This document shows, piece by piece, positions 36,757 through 45,554 of a stretch of DNA of 64,000 nt. The stretch comes from 2-12-FULL-60-25 sp003576745 (GTDB lineage: Bacteria > Patescibacteriota > Patescibacteriia > 2-12-FULL-60-25): NCBI GenBank assembly GCA_030272835.1, contig SZOQ01000005.1, positions 1 through 64,000 of the forward strand, in the 5' to 3' direction. The notes below the pieces were generated by a model. That model was given only the letters and a program-made list of their open reading frames with translations. It had not been told where the DNA came from and ran no database searches. How positions within the stretch are numbered: position 1 is the first letter of the stretch; every line of letters starts with the position of its first letter. Both the position numbers and the translations under genes were made by a program.

Positions 36757-37203
36757 ATGAACCTTTCCAAGAATCACAAGATCGGCCTCATTTTCGCATC
36801 CATCCTGGCACTCGGTTCGGTCGCGTGCGGCGGATCCGTTCAGACTCCGGCACCTTCTGCTCCGGTCCTCGAGAAGGCGTCTGCGGAAAGTCCGGTGTTT
36901 GCCCCCATGCACGGAATCACCATCGTGGAAGGGGCTCCGGCGCCGAATACCACTCGGCATCGGGTTGTCGCGCAGTCCGCCCCGAAGTCGCGCTTCTCTG
37001 CGCGAAATCAGGGCTCATGCTACTTCGAGGTTCGCGGCGCACGTTTCGACAGCCGCGACGAGGCTCTGGACTTCGGCCGCGAACACCGTATGAACGGCGC
37101 CGTGGTCGAAGAGCGCTGCGATTCGCTCGGCCGTGGCTACTTCGCAGAGTTCCGCGACCGCAACCCCATGGCGGTCGTCACGAACATCAAGATCGGCGAG
37201 TAG
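36757..37203 (+). CDS. Small exported lipoprotein-like protein
   Basis: A 148-residue protein with a signal peptide (KNHKIGLIFASILALGSVAC). The cysteine at residue 24 followed by GG suggests lipidation, though the -3 position is Ser rather than Leu. A proline/alanine-rich spacer follows, then a small domain with two cysteines (GSCYFEVRGARFDSRDEAL, EERCDSLGRG) that could form a disulfide. Function is unknown. It is a single-gene unit with its own promoter, palindrome, ribosome site (AGGGAGA) and terminator, so it is probably regulated and well expressed. Confidence 0.72.
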   Translation: MNLSKNHKIGLIFASILALGSVACGGSVQTPAPSAPVLEKASAESPVFAPMHGITIVEGAPAPNTTRHRVVAQSAPKSRFSARNQGSCYFEVRGARFDSRDEALDFGREHRMNGAVVEERCDSLGRGYFAEFRDRNPMAVVTNIKIGE

Positions 37204-37273
37204 TTCGTTCGTGGCGGGGATGGTCAGAATGGATCATCCCCGCCCCCGACGCCCTTTCTTTGTCTTAACGATT

Positions 37274-37299
37274 CCGATGCATTCTTGCATCGGTTTTTT
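37274..37299 (+). terminator. Rho-independent terminator
   Basis: Stem CCGATGCA/TGCATCGG with a TTCT loop and six T. A GC-rich hairpin without T tract lies just upstream at 37213-37243. Confidence 0.85.
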
Positions 37300-37468
37300 G
37301 TTTGCGTAGGACGTAGGGCTTGGGCCATGCGGCGAGCGGGATGCGGGATGCGAAGAGTGCGTAAGACGTGTGGTGCGTAGGGCGTAGGGGGGAAGAGTAC
37401 GTAGTTGCGTAGGTCGTGGTTGCGTAGGGGGTGCATAATTCTCCCCGAACCCCGTAACCCGTTCCCCT
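37300..37468. repeat. Intergenic mosaic repeat, copy 10
   Basis: Contains TGCGTAGGACGTAGGGCTTG, GCGGGATGCGGGATGCG, AGTACGTAGTTGCGTAGG, a core hairpin variant at 37423-37446 and CCCGTAACCCGTTCCCC. Confidence 0.88.
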
Positions 37469-37472
37469 ACGC

Positions 37473-37628
37473 TTATTGAACGGCTTGTTTGATGATTTCG
37501 GTATTGCAGGATTCATGCTCACGGCACCAGGCTTCGCACTGATCCGCAAGCTCTTTTGTTTCGTAAAAATGCCCGCAAACGGCGCATTTATACAATTCCT
37601 GCCCTTCGATGCGTATAGGTCCAACCAT
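37473..37628 (-). CDS. 51-residue Cys-rich zinc-ribbon-like protein of the copper cluster
   Basis: A short gene read on the minus strand, starting ATGGTTGGACCTATACGC. The product has a C-x2-C (YKCAVCGHFYE) and a second cysteine group (DQCEAWCREHESC), enough to bind one metal ion. It starts 11 bases after the copA stop and so ends the copper operon. It could be a small metal-binding or sensing protein. The protein family is not recognised with certainty. Confidence 0.72.
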   Translation of the reverse strand: MVGPIRIEGQELYKCAVCGHFYETKELADQCEAWCREHESCNTEIIKQAVQ

Positions 37629-37639
37629 AAGAGCGTATC

Positions 37640-39859
37640 CTACCGCATCTTGCGCGATATTCTCAAGCTGTTCGTGAGGACGCTTACGCTCGACATGGCC
37701 ATGGCAAATGATGCCAGAATCGGATTCACAATACCGACCGCGGCGAGAGGAATGAGAACGATATTATAGATAAAGGCCCAGAACAGGTTTTGTTTAACGG
37801 CGCGGAAAGTGGTCCGCGCGAGCTGAATGGCATCTGGGGCCTTCATGGGCGATCCTCCCATAATCACGATTTGTCCCGTGGCAATGGCGACGTCCGTTCC
37901 GGTTCCCACGGCAATTCCAAGGTTGGACTGAGCAAGAGCCGGCGCATCGTTCAGTCCGTCTCCGACAAAGGCGACGCGTTTTCCATCCTGTTGCATGGAC
38001 TTGACGATTTCGGCTTTGTTTGTCGGGGAAACATCCGAGAAAACCGTTCGAATGCCGAGCGTTTCCGCAACGGCATTCGCCGTCGCGAGATGGTCGCCGG
38101 TAAGGAGCGCGACATCGATGCCGTTTTCTTGAAGTTTTTTTACTGCGGCTATGGCGTCGTCTTTTATGCTGTCGACGGCGGCGAGAACTCCGAGAAGCGT
38201 TTTTTCCCGAGATACGAAGATCACAGTTTTCGCGTGGCGACGAAGATCAGCGATGCTCGTTTCGAGATCTTTCGGGATCATGACATTCAGATCGTGCATA
38301 TATGCCTCGGTTCCAAGAGCCACTCTGTTGCCGTCAAACATCCCCTGAACGCCTTTTCCGGCTATCGCCTGAAAATCCTTGATTCGTTCCGGAACAATCT
38401 CCGCGGGCGCGTGTTCTTTAACGTATCGCAGAACCGCGGAGGCCAACGGATGCTCTGATGTCGACTCGAGCGATACGGCAACGCGAAGCAGATCAAGTCG
38501 TTTTCCGCCCGGCGCTTCGCGATTCTCGATAACGTCGCTGATGCTCGGTTTTCCCTCGGTGAGTGTGCCCGTTTTGTCGAAAATGACCATATTGATGTCG
38601 CGTGCCGCTTCGAGTGCGCTTCCGTCTTTCACGAGAATGCCTCGCTTTGCGCCCGCCCCCGTGCCGACCATAATCGCGGCGGGAGTTGCGAGACCGAGCG
38701 CGCACGGGCATGCCACGATAAGGACGGCGACGGCATGGCGGATGGCTTCTCCGGGGTTTTGCGTCAGAAACAGCCAGACGATTAAGGTTGCGGCCGCAAG
38801 AAGAATGACCACGGGAACAAAGACGGAAGAGATCGTATCAACCAGCCGCTCAACGGGCGATTTTGTCGAGAGCGCGTGTTCGACGGTCGCGACAATGGCG
38901 TCGAGAGCCGATTTTCCGGGCTCGACGGTTACGTTCATGGTGAATGTTCCCGTCCCGTTGACAGTTGCGCCGTATACCTGATCGCCCTTTTCGCGCTCGA
39001 CAGGAATGGGTTCTCCGGTGAGCATGGACTCATCAATACTCGAATGTCCGTCGACCACGATCCCGTCCGTGGGGATTCTCTCCCCAGGTTTGACCAGACA
39101 GGAATCTCCCGGCCGGAGGATGCTTGGATCGACATCCTCAATTTCCCCGGTGGATGTAACGCGATGCGCGAGCTTGGCGTGCAGGCCGAGCAGCGCCTGG
39201 ATGGCGGCGCCGGCTTTCATTCGTTGTCGTGCTTCTAGGTATTTTCCCAGCAAAAGGAAGAATATAATGATGCCGGCGACCTCGAAATACACTTCCCCGC
39301 CGGCGAACATTGCATACGTGCTCCAGAGGAGCGCCGCACCCGTTCCCACGGACACGAGCGTGTCCATGGTTGCTCTGGCATGTTTGAGCTCCCGAAGTGT
39401 TCCTATGTGGAATTTGCGTCCGAACCAGGCAACAAGCGTCCAGGCAATGGCAAGCGAGACGATGTCAAACGCGGGGTAGCCGAACAATATGCCGATATCC
39501 GGTCGGATGAACATGCTCGTAAGAAGCGGGATCATGAGAATGAGCGCGGCGATGATTCCGTTTCTCCCAATATAACCGTCGTGACCCGTATGCCCTGACC
39601 CGCTGGTAGCGTGCCCGGCATGTATCCGTTCCGGCTCCGGGACAGTTTCCATTTCAACGACGTCATAGCCGCTTTCCCGAATGGCATTCTCAAGATGCTC
39701 CCGCGCCGCGAGCGATTCGTCGAACTCAATATTCGCTCGTTCCGTGGCGAAATTTACGCTTGCGGCAGATACGCCATGAACGGCCTCCAAGGATTTTTGT
39801 ATCGTGAGCGCGCAGCTTGCGCAGTGCATGCCACGTATGGGGATGGAAATTCTCTTCAT
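37640..39859 (-). CDS. copA: Copper-translocating P1B-type ATPase
   Basis: A 739-residue pump with a single N-terminal HMA domain (GMHCASC near residue 9) and eight expected membrane helices. The metal-site motif ACPCALGLATP is near 386, the phosphorylated DKTGTLTEG near 424, SEHPLASAV near 470 and FVGDGLNDAPALAQ near 636. CPC plus the HMA motif indicates export of Cu(I) from the cytoplasm. Its start lies one base after the stop of the upstream fusion gene, so the two are coupled. Confidence 0.96.
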   Translation of the reverse strand: MKRISIPIRGMHCASCALTIQKSLEAVHGVSAASVNFATERANIEFDESLAAREHLENAIRESGYDVVEMETVPEPERIHAGHATSGSGHTGHDGYIGRNGIIAALILMIPLLTSMFIRPDIGILFGYPAFDIVSLAIAWTLVAWFGRKFHIGTLRELKHARATMDTLVSVGTGAALLWSTYAMFAGGEVYFEVAGIIIFFLLLGKYLEARQRMKAGAAIQALLGLHAKLAHRVTSTGEIEDVDPSILRPGDSCLVKPGERIPTDGIVVDGHSSIDESMLTGEPIPVEREKGDQVYGATVNGTGTFTMNVTVEPGKSALDAIVATVEHALSTKSPVERLVDTISSVFVPVVILLAAATLIVWLFLTQNPGEAIRHAVAVLIVACPCALGLATPAAIMVGTGAGAKRGILVKDGSALEAARDINMVIFDKTGTLTEGKPSISDVIENREAPGGKRLDLLRVAVSLESTSEHPLASAVLRYVKEHAPAEIVPERIKDFQAIAGKGVQGMFDGNRVALGTEAYMHDLNVMIPKDLETSIADLRRHAKTVIFVSREKTLLGVLAAVDSIKDDAIAAVKKLQENGIDVALLTGDHLATANAVAETLGIRTVFSDVSPTNKAEIVKSMQQDGKRVAFVGDGLNDAPALAQSNLGIAVGTGTDVAIATGQIVIMGGSPMKAPDAIQLARTTFRAVKQNLFWAFIYNIVLIPLAAVGIVNPILASFAMAMSSVSVLTNSLRISRKMR

Positions 39860-39860
39860 A

Positions 39861-41222
39861 CTAGTTCACGACGGTTATGGTTCCACGAATCATTCCCATT
39901 CCACAACTGAAGGGAATCGTTCCGGGCCTGTCCGGCGGCGTGAATGCAAGGATGTTTTTTCCTTTGTTCAGGCGCGAATAGATTCCCAATGACGGGATGG
40001 TGATGTCGCTGGCACAACCGTAGATATCCTGCCCCTCGATTTCCCAGCGTACCGGAACGCCGGCCTGGACAATAAGATTATTCGGCTGATATGTGCCGTT
40101 GGCAATGGTCATACGGACGAGCTGTTCGCCGTCCTTTTTTTGCGCCGTGGCCGCCGAGGCGTTTTTTGGCGCTGTACGGGAGAGGAAAGTCCCAGGCGTA
40201 ACGGGCGACCCGAGGAGTGTCAGACCTCCGTCGATTTGTCCGAACGCGAAGAAAAAGAGCATGGCCCCGGCTGCGAGCCGGAATACCTGCTGTTTTGCGA
40301 CGCCGGCCGCTCGTCCGAATGCTGTGACGCCCGTAAGGACGGGAAGAGTGCCGAGGGCGAATGCTCCGAGCATGAGCATGCCGCTCTCTGCGCTGCCGGA
40401 TGCGAGCGCGAGCGCCTGAGCGGTTTGCGTAAACCCGCACGGGAGCACGAAGGTCGCGGCTCCTACGGCAAACGGCGCATACGGTTTTTTCGATTGTTGC
40501 AACCGATCGGCAATACCGGAAACCCGTTTTGGGAGACGTACGCCGAAAGATGCAAGCGAGGGCGAGAGGTCGAGCAGATTCAGTCCTACCACGAGAAAGC
40601 CGATGCCGAGCACGAGGGCGAGCGCGCCGTACGCGCTTCCGGAAAGCGAGGGGAGCGAACTCCCGAGCGCGCCGAGAACGCCGCCTCCAAGGACGAATGC
40701 CGCGAGTCTGCCCATATGAACGGCGACGGCTTGAAGCGCCGTTGTCGTCTTTGCCGTATACGCGAGAAGAAATCCACCGGTTGCGGCAAGGCAGGATGAT
40801 ACGGATGCCAGAATACCGAAGAACAGCATGGCGCCGAAGGATGACCCGCTTGAAATAGATGGAATGGACGCGGTGAGCGGTTTCCAGATGAGAAGAGCGA
40901 CGAGCCCCGTGAGCGCGAGCGCGACGAGCGCTCGGCGTATGCGATGGCGGATCGGGGTTCGTACCGGAATCGCGCAATCTATCTGCGGATACTCTGCGCG
41001 TTCGGATTCCGGCGTAAGCGCATATCCATGTTGTTTCAATGTTTGATAGAGATGCTGGAGATTCGGGGTGTCCGCGCCGTCCGAGAAACGGACAGCCGCC
41101 CTCCTCTGTCGGAGCGAAACTTCCGCCTCTTCGGCACCCGGAAGCGCGAGGAGTTCTTGTTCAATAATGCGTTCGCATGACGGACATGTCATGCCAGTCA
41201 CGCGCCAATAAAGAGTGGCCAT
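39861..41222 (-). CDS. Three-domain copper protein: HMA, SafE/DsbD-like membrane domain, cupredoxin-like domain
   Basis: A 453-residue fusion. Residues 1-70 form an HMA domain (GMTCPSC). About 95-330 form six membrane helices of the sulfite-exporter/DsbD-like type (LASVSSCLAATGGFLLAYTA, AATFVLPCGFTQTAQALAL). About 365-453 are cupredoxin-like (VRMTIANGTYQPNNLIVQAG, then IPFSCGMGMIRG). The two membrane cysteines in SSCLAA and LPCGFT fit this superfamily. It likely moves or receives copper across the membrane together with the adjacent CopA. Confidence 0.88.
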   Translation of the reverse strand: MATLYWRVTGMTCPSCERIIEQELLALPGAEEAEVSLRQRRAAVRFSDGADTPNLQHLYQTLKQHGYALTPESERAEYPQIDCAIPVRTPIRHRIRRALVALALTGLVALLIWKPLTASIPSISSGSSFGAMLFFGILASVSSCLAATGGFLLAYTAKTTTALQAVAVHMGRLAAFVLGGGVLGALGSSLPSLSGSAYGALALVLGIGFLVVGLNLLDLSPSLASFGVRLPKRVSGIADRLQQSKKPYAPFAVGAATFVLPCGFTQTAQALALASGSAESGMLMLGAFALGTLPVLTGVTAFGRAAGVAKQQVFRLAAGAMLFFFAFGQIDGGLTLLGSPVTPGTFLSRTAPKNASAATAQKKDGEQLVRMTIANGTYQPNNLIVQAGVPVRWEIEGQDIYGCASDITIPSLGIYSRLNKGKNILAFTPPDRPGTIPFSCGMGMIRGTITVVN

Positions 41223-41265
41223 ACGATCAATCGCTTAAGAATAGCAACGCCAAACGCGGGGCGCT

Positions 41266-41619
41266 CTATTCGCGTTTCACACCATGCCTGCATTCGAATT
41301 TCGTATACGTCGGATATGTGCAGGGTTCTCGTGCGGGACGGATGAATGCGATCAAGTTATTCGCAACGGGATAGGAACCTGTCACGGCGGCCGGCACGCG
41401 TTCGGATGAAAAAGGAGCCGGGAGAACGCTCTCGGCAACAGGGGCTGGAGAGTGGGGGCGTACGCAACACGTAACTTCCGTGGAAATTGTATGGAATTGC
41501 GAAAACGCTGCCACGGTAAGGTGCCGGCCATGTATTTCCTGCGCCATTGCTCCTTTCGGGCATGGCAAAACCATAAGCCCGAAGGAAAGGAGGACGGCTG
41601 TTCCGAGCGTCTTTATCAC
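41266..41619 (-). CDS. Small exported protein upstream of the copper genes, unknown
   Basis: Begins with a GTG at 41619. A clear signal peptide is present (LGTAVLLSFGLMVLPC, cleavage likely after AMA-Q). The mature part, about 90 residues, has several Cys (EVTCCVRPHSP, REPCTYPTYTKFECRH) and His. It lies 43 bases before the fusion gene on the same strand, suggesting the first gene of the copper operon. No family is recognised. Confidence 0.55.
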   Translation of the reverse strand: MIKTLGTAVLLSFGLMVLPCPKGAMAQEIHGRHLTVAAFSQFHTISTEVTCCVRPHSPAPVAESVLPAPFSSERVPAAVTGSYPVANNLIAFIRPAREPCTYPTYTKFECRHGVKRE

Positions 41620-41661
41620 AATATCGCCAGTCTATCGTTTCTTCCTCCGCCGAACAAGGGT

Positions 41662-41700
41662 TAGAAGAAGCCCGTCCGGATATGCGTCCGGACGGGCTTT
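41662..41700 (-). terminator. Hairpin terminator at the end of the 41706 gene
   Basis: A 13-bp stem AAGCCCGTCCGGA/TCCGGACGGGCTT with a 6-base loop, then a CTTCTTCT tract on the minus strand. Confidence 0.65.
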
Positions 41701-41705
41701 GAGAT

Positions 41706-42995
41706 TTAGTCTACGGGGATGAAGGATCTCGTTTTCCGGTCGTTCACGGTGACGCACCAGGAAATGCGTTCGCCGATGCGGCTGCAGTGATCGATGACCC
41801 ATTCCGGGAAATCGTCTTGGATGTTCTTGGCGTGGGTGAGGAGATTCAGACCGATTTCGGGGACATTCGTCCCCTCCCTCTCGAGCGTGTGCCGAATGCC
41901 GCGCGCGTACCGGACGGTGAGCTCGCGCTCGTCTTCATCGTAGGGAACGCTGATGACGACGGGAATTTTCCAGTTCTCATTGCCGGACCGGATGGCGTCA
42001 CGAAGAAGATTCTTGGCGACGATGGCGAGCGCGATAGCGAAGTCCTTTTTGAGCGCCTCTTTTTCGAAGTCGCCGATGAGGAATGTCGTGTTGTGTTCGC
42101 GGGTTTCGCCGGGCCTGCCGATGAAGATGAGGCGTTCCTGGTGCTCCAGAAGCTCTACGGGACGTCCCGTGGACTTCACGTTCCGGACAAACTCGACATT
42201 TGCGTGTACGAGGACCGCGAGCTCATGATGGAACGCTTCCTGATGATCCTGCGGCAACCTTGCGAGCGGCTCCCAGCTGTACGGGAACAGATCAAGCAGA
42301 TGTCCGCGAATCGCCTGAAGGAGATCGTCCCCTTCCATCCGCATGTCCGCGATTTCCGCTGTCTGCAGTTTTCCGCGCGGCGCGAGAATCGTGAGGGCGT
42401 CCAGGTCCGTGTCGATGAGCGTTACGAGCGAGACAATGCTTCCGGCAAAGTCTGCATTGAGCGCGGCCGCATGCTCCTGCATGGCGAATTCGGCTCTGCC
42501 CGTGTGATTTCCCCACGCGGCGCAGGAGTGATCCGGATGGCTCGCCGAATAATGCACGGTGGCAAAGTGGAGCTGCGACATACGATGCATCTCGCCGTTC
42601 TCCAGACGTACAGCCCGGATTTTGCGGTTGAAGTCGCGCAGACGTACAGCGTAAATGTACGATTCGAGCGACGAACTCTTGGCACCGGCGGAGCGATACG
42701 GCTTCAGGATACCGATGGGGAGTCCCAGGGCTTCGGAGAAGTCCGAGACCCTCCCGTCCACGCACAAATCCGCGCTCGGGCGGAACAGGTGTCTGGCAAG
42801 CCACGCCGATCGGACGGGTTCGTTTTTCACGAATGCGGCGCTTTCCTGTCGCTCCTGATCGAGGAAGCGCAGAATTTCAGGCGGCCAACTCTGCGGATGC
42901 GGTGAGACCGGCGACAAAACAGGCGGGATTCCTTCACCATCCTTTTCCCTCTGGATGTTTTCAGGGTTCCGCGAACGGGCTGGGTGTATCTGCAT
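41706..42995 (-). CDS. Carbonic-anhydrase-like (CsoSCA/beta-type pattern) protein, uncertain
   Basis: A 429-residue protein. LCVDGRVSDFSEALGLPIG followed by KPYRSAG, and later HYSASHPDHSCAAWGNH, resemble the Cys-x-Asp-x-Arg and His...Cys zinc ligands of beta-type carbonic anhydrases, including the diverged carboxysomal CsoSCA group. The rest is unfamiliar (RLIFIGRPGETREHNTTFL, VVISVPYDEDERELTVRYAR). No signal peptide is visible. No carboxysome genes are nearby, so a carbon-fixation role is not implied. It may be a zinc enzyme or a repurposed fold. Confidence 0.45.
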   Translation of the reverse strand: MQIHPARSRNPENIQREKDGEGIPPVLSPVSPHPQSWPPEILRFLDQERQESAAFVKNEPVRSAWLARHLFRPSADLCVDGRVSDFSEALGLPIGILKPYRSAGAKSSSLESYIYAVRLRDFNRKIRAVRLENGEMHRMSQLHFATVHYSASHPDHSCAAWGNHTGRAEFAMQEHAAALNADFAGSIVSLVTLIDTDLDALTILAPRGKLQTAEIADMRMEGDDLLQAIRGHLLDLFPYSWEPLARLPQDHQEAFHHELAVLVHANVEFVRNVKSTGRPVELLEHQERLIFIGRPGETREHNTTFLIGDFEKEALKKDFAIALAIVAKNLLRDAIRSGNENWKIPVVISVPYDEDERELTVRYARGIRHTLEREGTNVPEIGLNLLTHAKNIQDDFPEWVIDHCSRIGERISWCVTVNDRKTRSFIPVD

Positions 42996-43119
42996 TGCGT
43001 TCCGTTCCTTCCTTGTAGGCTGTGCAACGTGCGTTCCGAGTATCCAGTGCTTCCATTTCGGGGAGGCGCAAGACGATACGCTGGAAAAGGCAATGCGTCA
43101 AGGGGATTTGAAAATTCAG

Positions 43120-43315
43120 AGAGGGGGGCTATTGGCAATGAGCAATTGGGAATTGGTACTGGGACCGTTCAAGCGTTCCAGAATTTTAAGGTTCTGGGGT
43201 TGGGAAAGGTTGCGTGTCTTTAATAAACAGCGCAGGATCTATGGACTTACGAACGACAGACACAAGAGCAAAGGGAAGGGGTTCGGGGAGAATGATGCTC
43301 CCCCTACGCCCTACG
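43120..43315. repeat. Intergenic mosaic repeat, copy 11
   Basis: Contains TTGGCAATGAGCAATTGGG, TTCCAGAATTTTAAGGTTCT, GGTTGGGAAAGGTTGCG, TTTAATAAACAGCGCAGGAT and the inverted core hairpin GGGGAGAATGATGCTCCCCC near 43287-43306. Confidence 0.87.
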
Positions 43316-44011
43316 CTAATACGTAATTTTCAAAATATTTCCGCAGGTCGCACGCGCAGTATGCGAACGCATATAGCAGATGCGATAAAAATAATCCGTA
43401 CCCGCCTTTGCGTCCGCGTCCGCGTATGTCGTCATCGATCGGTCGTTTCGCGTCGCGATGGCATCTGTTTTTGGATAATACGGGTTTTCATCCGATGTGG
43501 ATCGGACAATGACATACGAGACGAACGCATCGTTTTGCGTTCCGTTCCATTCGAGCGATATTCCGTCCGTGAGAAGCTCTGCATAAAGAATGAGCTCCGT
43601 ACCGGCATGGTCGTATTCCATGCTCGTTTTTGCATCTGCGCTGCCGAGGTTTTCGATGCTTCGGATACGTTCGGTATCCGGTGATAACGTTACAACCGTC
43701 TCGTCAGGGGAAGTTTCCGTCGTTCCTGGCTTTTTTTTCTGCTCAATTCCATCCTGAGCGTCCTCATTATCGCCTTGGGAATACTGCGATGCCGCTATTG
43801 CCGTTGCCGCTGTTTCTTGATCATCCGATTGTTCCTCCTCGGCTGCCGGCCGCCCCTCTCCGACGTCCTTTGTGCTTTCCGAGATTGAGGTCGGAGCCTC
43901 GACGGAGCGTTGAAACTGCTCTGTTGACGTGGTGAAAAATCCGTTTCGTTGCAGGGCATATCCCATGGCGACCAGGGAACCGAACACGAGCAGGAGGGCG
44001 AATTGTTTCAT
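43316..44011 (-). CDS. Membrane-anchored exported protein with fibronectin-III-like domain
   Basis: Starts at the ATG at 44011 (MKQFALLL). The 231-residue protein has an N-terminal membrane or signal segment (about 4-18). A long acidic, Ser/Thr-rich linker follows (RPAAEEEQSDDQETAATAIA). The C-terminal beta domain includes ISLEWNGTQND and TTYADADAKAGTDYFYRICY, typical of FN3-like folds. It probably lies on the cell surface. Its binding partner is unknown. Confidence 0.65.
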   Translation of the reverse strand: MKQFALLLVFGSLVAMGYALQRNGFFTTSTEQFQRSVEAPTSISESTKDVGEGRPAAEEEQSDDQETAATAIAASQYSQGDNEDAQDGIEQKKKPGTTETSPDETVVTLSPDTERIRSIENLGSADAKTSMEYDHAGTELILYAELLTDGISLEWNGTQNDAFVSYVIVRSTSDENPYYPKTDAIATRNDRSMTTYADADAKAGTDYFYRICYMRSHTARATCGNILKITY

Positions 44012-44086
44012 ACGCAAGGATAGTAATAGTGTTCATCATTCTTGACAATGCGTCGAGTTCCCGTAAGCTCGTGCCGGGACATTTTC

Positions 44087-44482
44087 ATGGAACAGCATAT
44101 TCTCAGTACTTTCGAGACATGCAGACCCGGCGACTTCTATTTTGTCTACATCGACCAGGGTATCGTTTTTCGGCTGGAGCGCGTGGACGCTTCCCGGTGT
44201 AATCCGTTCATCTGCCTCGAAGAGGTCATTCCGCGAGATGCGGAGATTGGCCAAACACTTCGTCGATGCCACGCGCTCGTGCTGGACGTGCTCAATCCGC
44301 TTCTTATGGTGTCATGCGGCCTCCGATTCCGCTTCGCAGGTGCTGCGGACATCACCGGTGAAACGGAATGCCAAGACGTTTCGAAGTTCCTCGAGGACCG
44401 CATTCGGGACCCTTTGAAGCAGAGCTTCCGCTCAGACGCGTCGTACCGGCTTTACTACGAGCTTGAGGAGTGTTTGCCGTGA
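44087..44482 (+). CDS. Unrecognised 131-residue protein
   Basis: Starts at the ATG at 44087 (MEQHILSTFET). The mixed alpha/beta sequence includes RPGDFYFVYIDQGIVFRLER and DAEIGQTLRRCHALVLDVLN. No signal peptide or membrane helix is seen. Its stop overlaps a GTG start of the next small membrane-protein gene, so the two are coupled. It is divergent from the FN3-like gene. Confidence 0.55.
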   Translation: MEQHILSTFETCRPGDFYFVYIDQGIVFRLERVDASRCNPFICLEEVIPRDAEIGQTLRRCHALVLDVLNPLLMVSCGLRFRFAGAADITGETECQDVSKFLEDRIRDPLKQSFRSDASYRLYYELEECLP

Positions 44483-44694
44483 ATTTTCGCGCATTCTTCG
44501 CTGCGGCGCGCCCTGGCCTAGAATATACCGTCGCGGTTGCCGCGACCTTTACGCTTTTCGCGCTCTATCCGCGTGAGATGGTATTGGGGGCAACGAGCGG
44601 GGAACTCCTCATTGTCGCCTTGGTGGTCATTTCGGTCATGGCCGGCGTGCGCATTCAGAGATCTCGTCCAAAAAACGATGGCGATCCTTCCTGA
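44479..44694 (+). CDS. Small two-helix membrane protein
   Basis: A 71-residue protein from the GTG at 44479, which overlaps the preceding stop. Hydrophobic segments cover about 12-30 and 36-58, with a basic end (RIQRSRPKNDGDPS). A GTG three codons earlier is possible. Function is unknown. A terminator follows at once. Confidence 0.6.
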   Translation: MNFRAFFAAARPGLEYTVAVAATFTLFALYPREMVLGATSGELLIVALVVISVMAGVRIQRSRPKNDGDPS

Positions 44695-44725
44695 AAACCC
44701 TCCTTCGACAGGAGGGTTTTTGTTT
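44695..44725 (+). terminator. Rho-independent terminator
   Basis: Stem AAACCCTCCT/AGGAGGGTTT with a 5-base loop, then TTGTTTTT. Confidence 0.85.
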
Positions 44726-44754
44726 TTGAGGGTTTTCAGATAGGATTATGGCCT

Positions 44755-45537
44755 ATGGCAGGACGAAAAACGTATTCGCTCATTTCTTGGAATGTCAATG
44801 GCATCCGTGCTGCCTCACGGAAGGGTTTTTTGGACTGGCTTCGTACAGAGCGGCCTGATATTGCCGCCCTGCAGGAAACAAAAGCGCATGTGGAGCAGCT
44901 TTCGGAATCGCTCATTCATCCGGACGGGTATGAATCCTATTGGAACAGCTCGGACAGAAAAAAAGGTTATAGCGGTACGGTGACATATACCCGTGTTTCC
45001 CCTCTTCTCGCCACCATGCATTTCGGGGAGCCGTTGCTAGATGAGGAGGGACGAGTCGTGATGCTTGAATATGAGCCATTCTATCTTTTTAACGTGTATT
45101 TCCCGAACGGCGGGTCCGGCGAACATCGTCTGAAATATAAACTGGATTTTTACGAGCGGTTTCTTCGCCTTATAGAGGCGTTTCGCAAGAAAAAGCCCGT
45201 CATATTGTGCGGGGACGTAAACACCGCTCATACGGAGATTGATCTCGCGCGTCCGAAAGAAAATGAAAAGACATCCGGCTTTATGCCCGTCGAACGTGCC
45301 TGGATCGATGCGCTCGTAAAACGCGGGTATCTTGATACGTTCCGACTATTTCATGAAGGTCCAGAGCATTATTCCTGGTGGGATATGAAAACGCGTTCTC
45401 GGGAACGGAATGTCGGTTGGAGAATCGATTATTTTTTCGTGAGCGATGAACTGAAACGAAACATCCGTGATGCGTTCATTCTTTCTGATGTCCATGGCTC
45501 CGACCATTGTCCGGTCGGACTCAAGCTTGAGTTTTAG
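44755..45537 (+). CDS. xth: Exodeoxyribonuclease III (AP endonuclease)
   Basis: A 260-residue EEP-family nuclease of normal length. Catalytic segments are visible: SWNVNGIRAA near residue 11, LQETKA near 40, CGDVNTAHTEIDLA near 157, GWRIDYFFVS near 225 and the final SDVHGSDHCPVGL. It cuts DNA at abasic sites in base-excision repair. It is a single gene between a terminator and a repeat. Confidence 0.95.
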   Translation: MAGRKTYSLISWNVNGIRAASRKGFLDWLRTERPDIAALQETKAHVEQLSESLIHPDGYESYWNSSDRKKGYSGTVTYTRVSPLLATMHFGEPLLDEEGRVVMLEYEPFYLFNVYFPNGGSGEHRLKYKLDFYERFLRLIEAFRKKKPVILCGDVNTAHTEIDLARPKENEKTSGFMPVERAWIDALVKRGYLDTFRLFHEGPEHYSWWDMKTRSRERNVGWRIDYFFVSDELKRNIRDAFILSDVHGSDHCPVGLKLEF

Positions 45538-45554
45538 AAATATCTTGCACGAAT

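Noticed and set aside
37213..37243. GC-rich hairpin after the lipoprotein gene as the main terminator
   Set aside because: It has strong arms (GGCGGGGATG) but no T tract; the hairpin at 37274 is the better terminator.
40078..40977. 299-codon frame on the minus strand inside the copper fusion gene
   Set aside because: Arginine-rich out-of-frame shadow of the HMA/SafE/cupredoxin gene.
41787..42905. 372-codon plus-strand frame
   Set aside because: Antisense shadow of the carbonic-anhydrase-like gene. That gene is also not certain, but it has cleaner motifs and a terminator.
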